From assembly GCA_017964485.1 (NCBI GenBank), contig JAGCRW010000008.1:1-43007 (forward strand): a stretch of DNA of 43,007 nucleotides, given 5' to 3'. Shown here one piece after another: positions 33,056-40,628 of this stretch. The DNA is from Muribaculaceae bacterium (GTDB lineage: Bacteria > Bacteroidota > Bacteroidia > Bacteroidales > Muribaculaceae). A model generated the notes under the pieces. That model made no database searches. It saw only the letters and a list, made by a program, of their open reading frames with translations, and was not told where the DNA came from. Every line of letters begins with the position of its first letter. Position 1 is the first letter of the stretch. Made by a program: the position numbers and the translations under genes.

Positions 33056-34432
33056 TTACACCATGTCCATGCTATCATCATAGACGTCGGCCTCCATTTC
33101 CATCGAGTTGTCGTAGTTGTCCTCGGGGATGTAGGAGGTGGTGTCGGCCACCAGATCTTGGCTGTCGTTAACAAACTCCACTGGCTCCTCGTTGACCTCG
33201 GCCATCGCGTCCTCTCCAAGGTACTGCTCAAGCTCCTGGTCATCGACAATCACTTCCTCGTCGGCCATGGCATACTGGTCATTGTTGGCAGTGCCGCCAG
33301 CATTGGCATCCATGATCAAGTCATCATCTTCCATGATTAAATCATCGTCTTCCATCATAATGTCGTCGTTCATAGCAATATCATCGCCGCCAATGCCACC
33401 AGTCTCATCGTCCATAATGATCTCATCGTCGTTCATAGCAATATCATCGCCACCAATGCCACCAGTCTCATCGTCCATGATAATCTCATCGTCGTTCATG
33501 GCAATGTCATCGCCACCAACGCCGCCAGTCTCGTCATCCATAATGATGTCTTCGCCTGAAATGTCGCCGTCATTGGGCAGGTCACGTTGTGCGGTGAGCT
33601 CACCATCATCGGTAATGATGATGTCATTATTTATGTCGTCATTATCGACAAAGATTCTGTCCTCCGAACCTGGAGCAATGTAACCACCCTCGGTGTCAAT
33701 CATTGCCTCGAGGTCGCCGCGAGTAAAGGCAAACTGTTCGTCTATAGCAATTCTGTCTCCGTTGTTGGGATTCATTGCCACGTCATAGATTCCAGAGCCT
33801 GGCTCACCCTCAGTGATGAGCACATATCCGCCGTTGCCATCCTCAAAGAGCATGCCATTCACCTGATTACCATCTTGGTCGGCAATCGTGCGCCATCCCA
33901 CTGGCGTCCACTCACCATCCTTGTGATCAACATCAATCTGGTCTCTCTCAATGATGGTGTCGGTGCGGTCGTCAATGTCGTTGCCTCCACCATCATCATC
34001 TTCGCGCCCACGTGGCCTTCCTGGTCGGTCGGGTCGGCCAGGACGATCATTGTCGTCATCGTCGTCGCGGCGGCGCAGATTGCGTCGCAGATCGTCATTG
34101 TCGTCACGGCGGTCCCGAGGAATATCTTTCTTGTTGTTGTCCTTATTAAGCTCTAGGTCCTTGTCGTCATCATAGTAACCATCATCTTCGTTCCCATCGT
34201 CTTTCACTTCATCATTCAATTCCTCCTCATCATCGTCGTCAAGGTCATAGTGTTTCGGGTGAAGAGCATCGCTGATTACAGTAGCACCTGCAGCAGCGCC
34301 ACCAGCGGCAGCTGCAACTCCCACTCCTACAGCAGCCCCCACCGAAGCACCTTTAGAGACTTTCTTTTTCTTTTCCTCATCGCTCTCCATGTTAGGTAGA
34401 GCCGGAGGCATATTGTTTTTTATAGTATCCAT
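33056..34432 (-). CDS. Asp-rich heptad-repeat protein with membrane segment (paralogue of 35747)
   Basis: The 458-residue protein has a short basic N-terminus, an Ala/Gly-rich hydrophobic segment (about 29-54) likely to cross or dip into the membrane, the motif KHYDLDDDDEE at 60-70, and an Asp/Arg-rich disordered part (70-170). A small folded region (about 178-245) contains VGWRTIADQDGNQ, GEPGSGIYD and FTRGDLEAMI. From 295 there are acidic repeats: three near-identical 21-residue units (EIIMDDETGGIGGDDIAMNDD type) and further DLIMEDD heptads. The end is DDSMDMV. No known family is recognised. The acidic repeats could bind calcium or act as an interaction scaffold. It shares its layout with the 342-residue protein at 35747. 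Confidence 0.8.
   Translation of the reverse strand: MDTIKNNMPPALPNMESDEEKKKKVSKGASVGAAVGVGVAAAAGGAAAGATVISDALHPKHYDLDDDDEEELNDEVKDDGNEDDGYYDDDKDLELNKDNNKKDIPRDRRDDNDDLRRNLRRRDDDDDNDRPGRPDRPGRPRGREDDDGGGNDIDDRTDTIIERDQIDVDHKDGEWTPVGWRTIADQDGNQVNGMLFEDGNGGYVLITEGEPGSGIYDVAMNPNNGDRIAIDEQFAFTRGDLEAMIDTEGGYIAPGSEDRIFVDNDDINNDIIITDDGELTAQRDLPNDGDISGEDIIMDDETGGVGGDDIAMNDDEIIMDDETGGIGGDDIAMNDDEIIMDDETGGIGGDDIAMNDDIMMEDDDLIMEDDDLIMDANAGGTANNDQYAMADEEVIVDDQELEQYLGEDAMAEVNEEPVEFVNDSQDLVADTTSYIPEDNYDNSMEMEADVYDDSMDMV
33362..33550. repeat. 63-bp tandem repeat inside the Asp-rich gene
   Basis: Three in-frame copies of a 63-bp unit encode 21 residues each. The last two are nearly identical in DNA (period 63, for example 33371 and 33434). 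Such repeats can change copy number by slippage. Confidence 0.85.
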
Positions 34433-34502
34433 AATTCTGTTTATATGTTTTGTGCCGCATCTTTGTGCGACATGATTAATAATTTGTTAAAAAATCAGTC
34501 TC

Positions 34503-35276
34503 TTACCACTTGGCGATAACAGTGTTGTGCTCGCTAGAGGGACCTATCATCTGTGGATGTTGCACCATATCGGGATCATCGCTCTCCATGCGCATGGTAA
34601 CCTCGTTGTAGACGTACTTGAAGAGCTCCATAATGGTAATCTTGCGGTCGCCGTCGCGGTCGGCCTGGCCACGGAAGCCCTTGACAAGAGCGTTGCCAAA
34701 CACCGAGTGCCGCACTGGAGTCGTCTCACGGTTGATGATGCTCTTTGAGGTCTCTCCTGGACGACTCGACACGATGAATGTGATGCCACTCTTAACGGCG
34801 TCGTCACTCCAGTTAGGATCAGAAGTCAGTCCCTTGGTGATAGTACCCGAAAAGCAGGCCATAACGAAGACATAAACGTGCTTTGTCTTGCTCTTGGCAA
34901 GGATGTCGATTATCTCCTTGTAGTAAACAGCGCCACCACCATAGGTGAGCAGGTAACCATCATCCTGGCCGTGTGTAGCGAAGAAGAGGACTATACGGTC
35001 GTCGGGCTTCTTAGCGGCAGCCACCACATTTTTCACGCGCTTGAGTACGTTCTCTCGGGTGGCATACTGGTTAACAATCACGCTACCCTTGTAGCCCTGC
35101 TTTTGAAGGGCCTTCTTGAAATCAATGGCATCATATTGCGCCGACGAGATGTCCTGCGCGCCAGGTGTGTTGCACTTCGACAATCCCATGCAGAAGCAGT
35201 AGTTCTTAGCATTGACGTTGCCGCTCATCACAAAAATGGCAAGCACCATAAACAGTATCACTGATAACTTTTTCAT
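34503..35276 (-). CDS. Exported caspase-like (C14) protease with EF-hand-like loop
   Basis: The ATG at 35276 gives 257 residues with a signal peptide ending NVNA (cleavage near 23). The longer frame from 35330 puts polar sequence before the signal and overlaps the upstream gene. The caspase/metacaspase fold is indicated by LFFATHGQDDG (97-107, catalytic His102), FVMACFSGT (catalytic Cys141) and IVSSRPGETS (168-177). DRDGDRKIT (207-215) looks like a calcium-binding EF-hand loop followed by a helix. Both dyad residues are intact. Metacaspase-like enzymes cut after Arg or Lys, often calcium-activated. It sits between the two Asp-rich genes and the zinc-ribbon gene, which suggests a joint role. 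Confidence 0.9.
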   Translation of the reverse strand: MKKLSVILFMVLAIFVMSGNVNAKNYCFCMGLSKCNTPGAQDISSAQYDAIDFKKALQKQGYKGSVIVNQYATRENVLKRVKNVVAAAKKPDDRIVLFFATHGQDDGYLLTYGGGAVYYKEIIDILAKSKTKHVYVFVMACFSGTITKGLTSDPNWSDDAVKSGITFIVSSRPGETSKSIINRETTPVRHSVFGNALVKGFRGQADRDGDRKITIMELFKYVYNEVTMRMESDDPDMVQHPQMIGPSSEHNTVIAKW

Positions 35277-35313
35277 ATCTTCATAGTTTTTGCTGTTAAT
35301 AAAAGGGGACTGA

Positions 35314-35706
35314 TTATTCCTTGGGCTCAACAGCCTTGTAGGCGATAATGGTGCCGCATTTCTCGCATCGGGTCCTTAGCACCTTGCCTGCCTCGGGGGG
35401 AATAATCGACATCTCGTTGTTGCAGTCGGGACATACAACCTTATATGGATGCCCCACAATGCCGCGCTTCTTGATTACATACAACTTGTCCTTCACTTTC
35501 TCGGGATGACCAAGTTCGGGCACGATAAACCGTGGTGCAATCACCATCTTGGCGGGCGCCTCGTCTTTAGTAACCACAAATCTCACCATGTTCTTGCAAT
35601 GCGGGCAAGCCACCCTGTAGCGTCCCGCATTTTTCACTTTCACTTTGAAGGACTTTCCGCAAGAGTCGCATTGTCTCTTGAGGACCATAATTTCACTATT
35701 GCTCAT
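35314..35706 (-). CDS. Double zinc-ribbon protein
   Basis: The 130-residue protein consists of two zinc-ribbon modules, with Cys13, Cys16, Cys34, Cys37 and Cys92, Cys95, Cys114, Cys117. The arrangement (CDSCG, then GRYRVACPHC; KVVCPDC, then VRF/RTRCEKCG) matches the two modules at the N-terminus of the zinc-ribbon/FHA protein at 31844, including the spacer segment containing RG and GHPYK or GHYQ. It looks like that protein without its linker and FHA domain. It is probably cytoplasmic. Its gene lies 40 bp after one Asp-rich gene and 37 bp before the caspase gene. Confidence 0.85.
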   Translation of the reverse strand: MSNSEIMVLKRQCDSCGKSFKVKVKNAGRYRVACPHCKNMVRFVVTKDEAPAKMVIAPRFIVPELGHPEKVKDKLYVIKKRGIVGHPYKVVCPDCNNEMSIIPPEAGKVLRTRCEKCGTIIAYKAVEPKE

Positions 35707-35746
35707 ATTTTTGATATCTATTAGAATGTTAATACTACTATTGTTC

Positions 35747-36775
35747 TTACACCATCAAGGTGTCATCCATTGGCTCATCAAGCAAGTCCTCATCGGGATA
35801 GAGATCCTCATCGGCATAGGGCTCGTCGAGTTCGGGAGGCGTGTCAATATCACCTGAATCGCTATCAATGTCGTCATCGTTGATTGCCACATCTTCATCA
35901 TCGATAATCACCTCATCATCTTCGAGAACAACATCGTCATCTTCAAGGGCCACATCATCGTCGTCAAGAATCACATCGTCTTCATCAAGAACAATTTCAT
36001 CATCAGGAACGATTTCTTCATCATCAGGAATGATTTCGCCATCATCAAGATCTATTTCGTCATCATTGATGATTATATCATCTTCGCCAGTGATTTCTTC
36101 ATCACCGCCGTCATCGTTATTGTCATCATCGTTGTCGTCATTGTCGTCGTCACCGTCTTCTCCATCTAATGGCTCATCGGTATCGAGGGGCTCTTCGCCT
36201 GTCTCACTGGTATAGGGATTAGGAATTTCGTTCTCCAGCTCCTCACGGGTATAGAAGTTATCGATATGCTCAAAAGTATAGGGATCGGTGGTCATGTCAA
36301 CTACAGTGTCGTAGATTCCCGAGCCAGGCTGGCTCTCGACCAAGGCATACATGGCTCCCCCTGATTCAGCATCGCCAATGATGAAGAAATAAACATCATT
36401 GCCTTCTTCATCCACCCCGGGATACCAGCCTAGTGGCACTAATTCCACATCGCTGTCTGGCATCATGCCATCAGGCTCGTCGGCAGGGCCAACAATGGGC
36501 TCATCAGCTGGCTCCTCTTGAGGACGCTCTTCCTCTTTAGGGCGTGTGTCTTCTTTGGGTTCTTCCTGGTTGTCGTCATTAAGATTCTCAATATCCTCGG
36601 TGTCATCATCGTCGTCAAGGTCATAGTGCTTCTTGCCGAAGACATTTTTCAGCATATAGCCTGTGCCCGCTCCGGCTGCTGCCGCGGCGCCTGCGGCGAG
36701 GGCTACGGCCAAACCACTCAATCTCTTACCATTCTCTCCTGCAACTGGTGCATAATTTGATTTCTTAGTTTCCAT
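35747..36775 (-). CDS. Asp-rich heptad-repeat protein with membrane segment (paralogue of 33056)
   Basis: The 342-residue protein has a hydrophobic Ala/Gly-rich segment at 20-42, then KKHYDLDDDDD at 48-58, a Glu/Pro-rich linker, and a small domain (about 114-184) with LGWYPGVDEEGND, SQPGSGIYD and YTREELENEI, clearly related to the domain in the 458-residue protein. From about 233 to 305 there are some ten acidic heptads of the form DD(V/I)x(L/I)(D/E)D (DDVILDD, DDVALED, DDVVLED). The end DDTLMV also matches the paralogue. The role is unknown; a membrane-attached, calcium-binding or scaffold protein would fit. It is the second gene of the operon. Confidence 0.8.
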   Translation of the reverse strand: METKKSNYAPVAGENGKRLSGLAVALAAGAAAAAGAGTGYMLKNVFGKKHYDLDDDDDTEDIENLNDDNQEEPKEDTRPKEEERPQEEPADEPIVGPADEPDGMMPDSDVELVPLGWYPGVDEEGNDVYFFIIGDAESGGAMYALVESQPGSGIYDTVVDMTTDPYTFEHIDNFYTREELENEIPNPYTSETGEEPLDTDEPLDGEDGDDDNDDNDDDNNDDGGDEEITGEDDIIINDDEIDLDDGEIIPDDEEIVPDDEIVLDEDDVILDDDDVALEDDDVVLEDDEVIIDDEDVAINDDDIDSDSGDIDTPPELDEPYADEDLYPDEDLLDEPMDDTLMV

Positions 36776-36831
36776 ATTTTTAATGTTATTATTGCCCCGT
36801 CATGAGGCTTGGTTAATATCTTGGGAGGTAA

Positions 36832-37476
36832 TCACTTCTGGCATCTTCCGCATTTCAGGTTCTCTATCTCGTCGTTGGTTAGTTTGCGGTCACACTCTGG
36901 ATTGGGACACTGGCTGAAGAGCTTGCGCTTCTTGACAATTTTGGCGCGCTTGCCCTGGGCATCGTAGAATGTGGTGGCACCCATAGTCAACAGTGAAATG
37001 CCACGATAAAAATTAAACATCATTTTGGTTGCCGAATCATCAAGGATTTGCCATATAATAGTCCCTATAGTAAAAACTAGCATTATAGCGAAGATAATTA
37101 TTCTCACCCATTTGGCATTCTTTGCCACTTTTTCCTCTTCCATGTCAAACTCGAGTTTCTTATTACGCATGTAGAGGTGCTCGTCAACATAGTCGCCTGG
37201 GTTTACGAGTTGCTTGGCATAGAAGCAGCAACCTGCCGAGCTGTCTTCACCAAGAACAATAAAAGTCATCTCCGAAATCTGCATTCCCTGTGGGCCCACT
37301 CTCATCAATTCACCACTCATTTCGTTCCTTACAAAGGTGCCATTGGTGGAATTGCTATCGGCAAGAATCCATCTGCCATAGTCGTCAATTGTTACTGTAG
37401 CATGAATTTTGCTAACCCCAATTCCCTTGATTTTAAAGGGCTGATCGCCGGCTTTTCCTAATGTTATGGTTTTCAT
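36832..37476 (-). CDS. FHA-transmembrane-zinc-ribbon protein
   Basis: The 214-residue protein has an N-terminal FHA domain (about 1-75) with VSKIHATV (Ser22, His25) and DSNSTNGTFV (40-49), the conserved phosphothreonine-binding positions. A charged linker leads to one or two transmembrane helices (124-144 and perhaps 156-170), then a zinc ribbon with Cys190, Cys195, Cys209 and Cys212. The first two cysteines are spaced CPNPEC. The FHA domain faces the cytoplasm or the zinc ribbon does, depending on the number of helices. It should recognise a phosphorylated partner at the membrane. It heads the operon; TAAATTTG at 37536-37543 on the minus strand is a possible -7 box. Confidence 0.88.
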   Translation of the reverse strand: MKTITLGKAGDQPFKIKGIGVSKIHATVTIDDYGRWILADSNSTNGTFVRNEMSGELMRVGPQGMQISEMTFIVLGEDSSAGCCFYAKQLVNPGDYVDEHLYMRNKKLEFDMEEEKVAKNAKWVRIIIFAIMLVFTIGTIIWQILDDSATKMMFNFYRGISLLTMGATTFYDAQGKRAKIVKKRKLFSQCPNPECDRKLTNDEIENLKCGRCQK

Positions 37477-37580
37477 TATTAGTTATGATTTATTCGCTAT
37501 TTTTCTTATTTATGTTATGGTTTTTAAAAACTCCACAAATTTAATAATAATAATTTGATTATTAATAATAATTTATATTA

Positions 37581-37610
37581 AAAAACAAAATGGGCAGGCG
37601 AAGCCTACCC
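37581..37610 (-). terminator. Intrinsic terminator of the esterase-truA operon
   Basis: GGGTAGGC-TTC-GCCTGCCC with one mismatch (37592-37610), followed on the minus strand by a T-rich run (37581-37591). It lies about 32 bp beyond the truA stop. Confidence 0.8.
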
Positions 37611-37642
37611 AAATGTATTATTATGCAGAAACTAGACAGCAA

Positions 37643-38410
37643 TCAATGCCCGTCGATGTAGTCATATTTCACATCCCACAAAAACAGCGCGTGGGCGGGC
37701 ATTGAGGTGCCGGCAGCGCAACGGTCTTTCTGCTCTATGATGCGGCAAAAGTCCTCGACCGAAATTTTGTGGGTGCCCACATCGACTAGGGTGCCCACGA
37801 TTGCCCGCACCATGTTGCGCAAGAAGCGGTCGGCAGTAATGGTGAATGCCCACTGCTCCACATTAGCATCAAGGGCAATCTCGCAGCGTGTCCATTGCGC
37901 CTCGGTAATGTGGCAGTTGTTGGTCTTGACATCGGTGTGCAACTTGCTGAACGACGTGAAATCCTCATAATCAAGCAGATGTCGTGCAGCCTCATTCATC
38001 ATCTCAAAGTCAAGACGCGGGTTGCACTGCCAGCTCAGCGAGTGCAGCAGTGGCGACTTGCCAGTGTGGGCGAAGTATTTGTAGGTGCGGCTAGTGGCGT
38101 CAAAACGCGCGTGGGCAGTGTCATCAACCGCTATCACCTCGTGGATGGCGATATCCTGAGGCAAGATGCCGTTGAGACTGCGCACCAGCAACTCAGGGTT
38201 GTCGATTGGCTGCTCGGTATCGAAGTGGGCGTACATGGTTGTGGCGTTCACTCCCGCGTCGGTGCGGCCCGCGCCGGTGATGGGTGTAACGCGGCGAAAC
38301 ACCATCGCAAGAGCCTTCTCAATGGTCTCCTGCACGCTCACATCGTTAGGCTGAATCTGCCAGCCATGATAGGCCGCGCCTTGAAATGATATTTTCAAGA
38401 AATAGCGCAT
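37643..38410 (-). CDS. truA: tRNA pseudouridine synthase A
   Basis: The ATG at 38410 gives 255 residues beginning MRYFLKISFQG, the standard TruA start. The eleven codons upstream overlap the preceding gene. The catalytic Asp51 lies in GAGRTDAGV, and other landmarks are LPQDIAI, SRTYKYFAH, FLRNMVRAIVGTL and the C-terminal APAHALFL-like region. It converts uridines 38-40 of the tRNA anticodon arm to pseudouridine. The start codon lies 2 nt after the esterase stop, so the two are translationally coupled. Confidence 0.95.
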   Translation of the reverse strand: MRYFLKISFQGAAYHGWQIQPNDVSVQETIEKALAMVFRRVTPITGAGRTDAGVNATTMYAHFDTEQPIDNPELLVRSLNGILPQDIAIHEVIAVDDTAHARFDATSRTYKYFAHTGKSPLLHSLSWQCNPRLDFEMMNEAARHLLDYEDFTSFSKLHTDVKTNNCHITEAQWTRCEIALDANVEQWAFTITADRFLRNMVRAIVGTLVDVGTHKISVEDFCRIIEQKDRCAAGTSMPAHALFLWDVKYDYIDGH

Positions 38411-38412
38411 AA

Positions 38413-39327
38413 TTATCGTTTCAGAATGAACATAAATGGCCATTCAAGGCGTTGTGCCCAGTAGATTTCCATGTGCTGGTGCCCCTCAAAAATGAGGCTC
38501 TCAAAATGGTCGCTGTCCCAACCCAGCCCCTGTATCATCTTGTCCATCGAGTACTGATAAGGGCCATAGGTGCCGTCAAGTTCCACATCGCCACGGTCCA
38601 TATAGATGAGGCGTGTATTGGCTGCTGGCAGTTTCGCTTTCACATAGTTGCGGAAACCCGCAGCCCAAGCATTGCTGTTGAACTTGGGGTTAAAGAAATA
38701 CATCGACAGGTGGGTGGACATGCACACCGCGCCGCCAAACACCTGCGGATACTCGCAGAGCGCATACATTGAGATGAGTCCGCCCATGCTCGACCCCATC
38801 ACAAAGGTGTGCTCACGCGAAGTCAACGGCTTGTAGCGATTGTCGATAAATGGCTTGACCTCCTCAACGAGGAAGCGCAGATACTCATCGCCCTTATAGA
38901 CGCTCACATCTACATCGGCACGCAATTCTTCGGGCACATACTGGTAGCATTTTGTGGGGAAATAGTCGTTGAGGCGGTTATTACTGTTGTCAACGCCCAC
39001 AACGATGCATCGCCTGATTTTGCCCTCGGCGATAAGCCGCCCCATCACCTCATCAACCTTCCATTCCTGCTTGTTCCAAGTGGTAGTAGCGTCGAAGAGC
39101 ATCTGCCCATCGTGCATATAAAGCACATCGCACGGCTCGCCCACGACATACCCGTCGGGGAGCCACACCGTAACGTTACGAGCCTCAATGTATTGCGACT
39201 TAAACTGCGGGAAAAACTCCAGCCTTCCCGAACTAACTTGCTGAGGTGCCTCTACTGGCTCTTGCGCCAGCATAGCCATTGTGCTGCCTAAAATTGCAAA
39301 CACTATCGACATAATAGTAATTTTCAT
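38413..39327 (-). CDS. Exported alpha/beta-hydrolase, esterase (Fes/EstD-like) family
   Basis: The 304-residue protein has a signal peptide ending MLAQ (about 21). The alpha/beta-hydrolase fold shows VWLPDGY, VLYMHDGQMLF, a nucleophile elbow GSSMGG (Ser180) and a C-terminal His in EGHQHMEIYW. This pattern is that of the putative esterase family that includes enterobactin esterase Fes and carbohydrate esterases. It would act in the periplasm; the substrate (xylan acetyl or feruloyl ester, siderophore, other) is undecided. It directly precedes truA with a 2-nt gap, a coupling that looks accidental rather than functional. Confidence 0.88.
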   Translation of the reverse strand: MKITIMSIVFAILGSTMAMLAQEPVEAPQQVSSGRLEFFPQFKSQYIEARNVTVWLPDGYVVGEPCDVLYMHDGQMLFDATTTWNKQEWKVDEVMGRLIAEGKIRRCIVVGVDNSNNRLNDYFPTKCYQYVPEELRADVDVSVYKGDEYLRFLVEEVKPFIDNRYKPLTSREHTFVMGSSMGGLISMYALCEYPQVFGGAVCMSTHLSMYFFNPKFNSNAWAAGFRNYVKAKLPAANTRLIYMDRGDVELDGTYGPYQYSMDKMIQGLGWDSDHFESLIFEGHQHMEIYWAQRLEWPFMFILKR

Positions 39328-39345
39328 AGCTTTTTTATATTTTTG

Positions 39346-39414
39346 GATAAATTAGGCTGCACCTCGGAAAAACATAAATAAATTTTGTTTTTCTCTCGGT
39401 TTGCACTAATTTTG
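39346..39414 (+). promoter_or_regulatory. Promoter-bearing repeat, third copy
   Basis: TTTG (39384-39387), 19 nt and TAATTTTG (39407-39414) on the plus strand. The block from GATAAATTAGGC to TAATTTTG matches the units at 6880-7012 (minus). It probably drives the acidic lipoprotein gene with a leader of about 95 nt. A second -7-like box, TATATTTG, is at 39449-39456. Confidence 0.78.
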
Positions 39415-39515
39415 TTGCAAAAATAGTAAAAATATCATTGATTTACATTATATTTGCAAAATTATTAATGACATAGATTAATATTTTGTCTAACATACTA
39501 AAAATTACAAGTAAC

Positions 39516-40217
39516 ATGAAGAAAAATCGCTTTTTATGGATTTTGATGCTGGCGATAGTTGTCCCTGCGCTAGTATTGAGTGGCTGCGAAAAGAAGAAAC
39601 ACCACTACGATGACGATGAAGACGACGACGAGAGCACTGAGCAAGTGGAGAGTGACGACTCCGACGGCAAGAAACAGAAGAAACTCATCTTCGGCGAGTA
39701 CGAACTCGAACAGGAGAGCATAGTCAACTTCTTCGGAGAAGACATTGTGGAGGATGTCAAGCAAGAAGGAGGAAATCTTGATCTCATGTCTAGCTTCAAT
39801 TTCAAAGACGATGACCAACTCGGTTTGCAAATCATTTATAAACTTTCGATGCCTATTAAAGAAATTCGCAACACCCTTAATATAAACGTCATTTTTGATG
39901 CTTCTGGAACTTGGAATCACAACCAGGAAGACAAGCTGCTTACTGTCACCATCCAAGATGCGAAACTCAATGACATGGACATCAAATTTGCCAAAGAAGA
40001 TGTCTATACAAAAGAAGTCTTGAAACAACTCGGAGGCTACGAGGGACTCAAGAACCAGATGAAGAGCGAGATGGACATCGATACCGAATTGGCTAAAGTG
40101 AAGAAGACACAAGTCTTTAGCGTAACAAGACTCCAACCCGATGGATTCACTATCAAACCTCTCGACAACGAGAAGAGAATAAAATTCCAGAAAGTTGACG
40201 TCGATTACGATGAGTAA
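39516..40217 (+). CDS. Asp-rich lipoprotein of unknown function
   Basis: The ATG at 39516 gives 233 residues with a lipoprotein signal peptide ending LSGC (Cys24). Right after the Cys comes KKKHHYDDDEDDDES, an acidic stretch that recalls the KHYDLDDDD motif of the two Asp-rich proteins at 33056 and 35747. Acidic residues after the Cys also serve as surface-export signals in Bacteroidetes lipoproteins. The rest (about 65-233) is a mixed domain with regular strands (LLTVTIQDAKLNDMDIKF, KKTQVFSVTRLQPDGFTIKPL), similar in style to lipocalin-like DUF domains, with no certain family. A terminator closes this single-gene unit. Confidence 0.8.
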   Translation: MKKNRFLWILMLAIVVPALVLSGCEKKKHHYDDDEDDDESTEQVESDDSDGKKQKKLIFGEYELEQESIVNFFGEDIVEDVKQEGGNLDLMSSFNFKDDDQLGLQIIYKLSMPIKEIRNTLNINVIFDASGTWNHNQEDKLLTVTIQDAKLNDMDIKFAKEDVYTKEVLKQLGGYEGLKNQMKSEMDIDTELAKVKKTQVFSVTRLQPDGFTIKPLDNEKRIKFQKVDVDYDE

Positions 40218-40242
40218 CAGGAAACGAGAAATACTCACACAT

Positions 40243-40278
40243 AATCACCCCAAGAGCATTACTGTTCTTGGGGTGATT
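40243..40278. terminator. Intrinsic terminator after the Asp-rich lipoprotein gene
   Basis: A 13-bp inverted repeat (40243-40255 with 40266-40278), a 10-nt loop and a T-rich end, 25 bp after the stop codon. Confidence 0.88.
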
Positions 40279-40628
40279 TGTTTAAACGAAAAAAGGATAT
40301 CCAAATTTTCGCCGAGACTATTCGGCAAATAATGATTATAATCGCCGAACACCATCAAAGTCAGTATGCTTTTTTCTTATCTTTTTCTTTGAAAAAGTTA
40401 AACTTTATTAAAGCGCTGATATTCTGAAATGTATACTATGGATACAGCACAAAAAACAACGTGCAGTACTACCAAATACAACAACATTTTAACATCCGTT
40501 CACCGAATTATGAGCAACCATTAAATTTCTCAAACGTATTATATATAGAGAGGGAAGGGAAATAACCCATCTGAGTTATCTACTAAAAATTATTTTTCTG
40601 GACGTAAAAATCAACAATAGAACAAACA
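40279..40628. other. 350-bp AT-rich intergenic region before the three-gene cassette
   Basis: No coding frame or consensus promoter is evident. TCGCCGA occurs twice (40309 and 40351) with a small inverted copy between, and the region is rich in A and T. It may contain the left edge of an acquired segment. Confidence 0.4.

Noticed and set aside
33362-33550. Regular repeats considered as a CRISPR array
   Set aside because: The repeats are directly adjacent, in frame, and encode an acidic protein repeat; there are no unique spacers and no cas genes.
35277-35330. N-terminal extension of the caspase-like protein
   Set aside because: It overlaps the upstream gene and would bury the signal peptide; the ATG at 35276 puts the signal peptide at the N-terminus.
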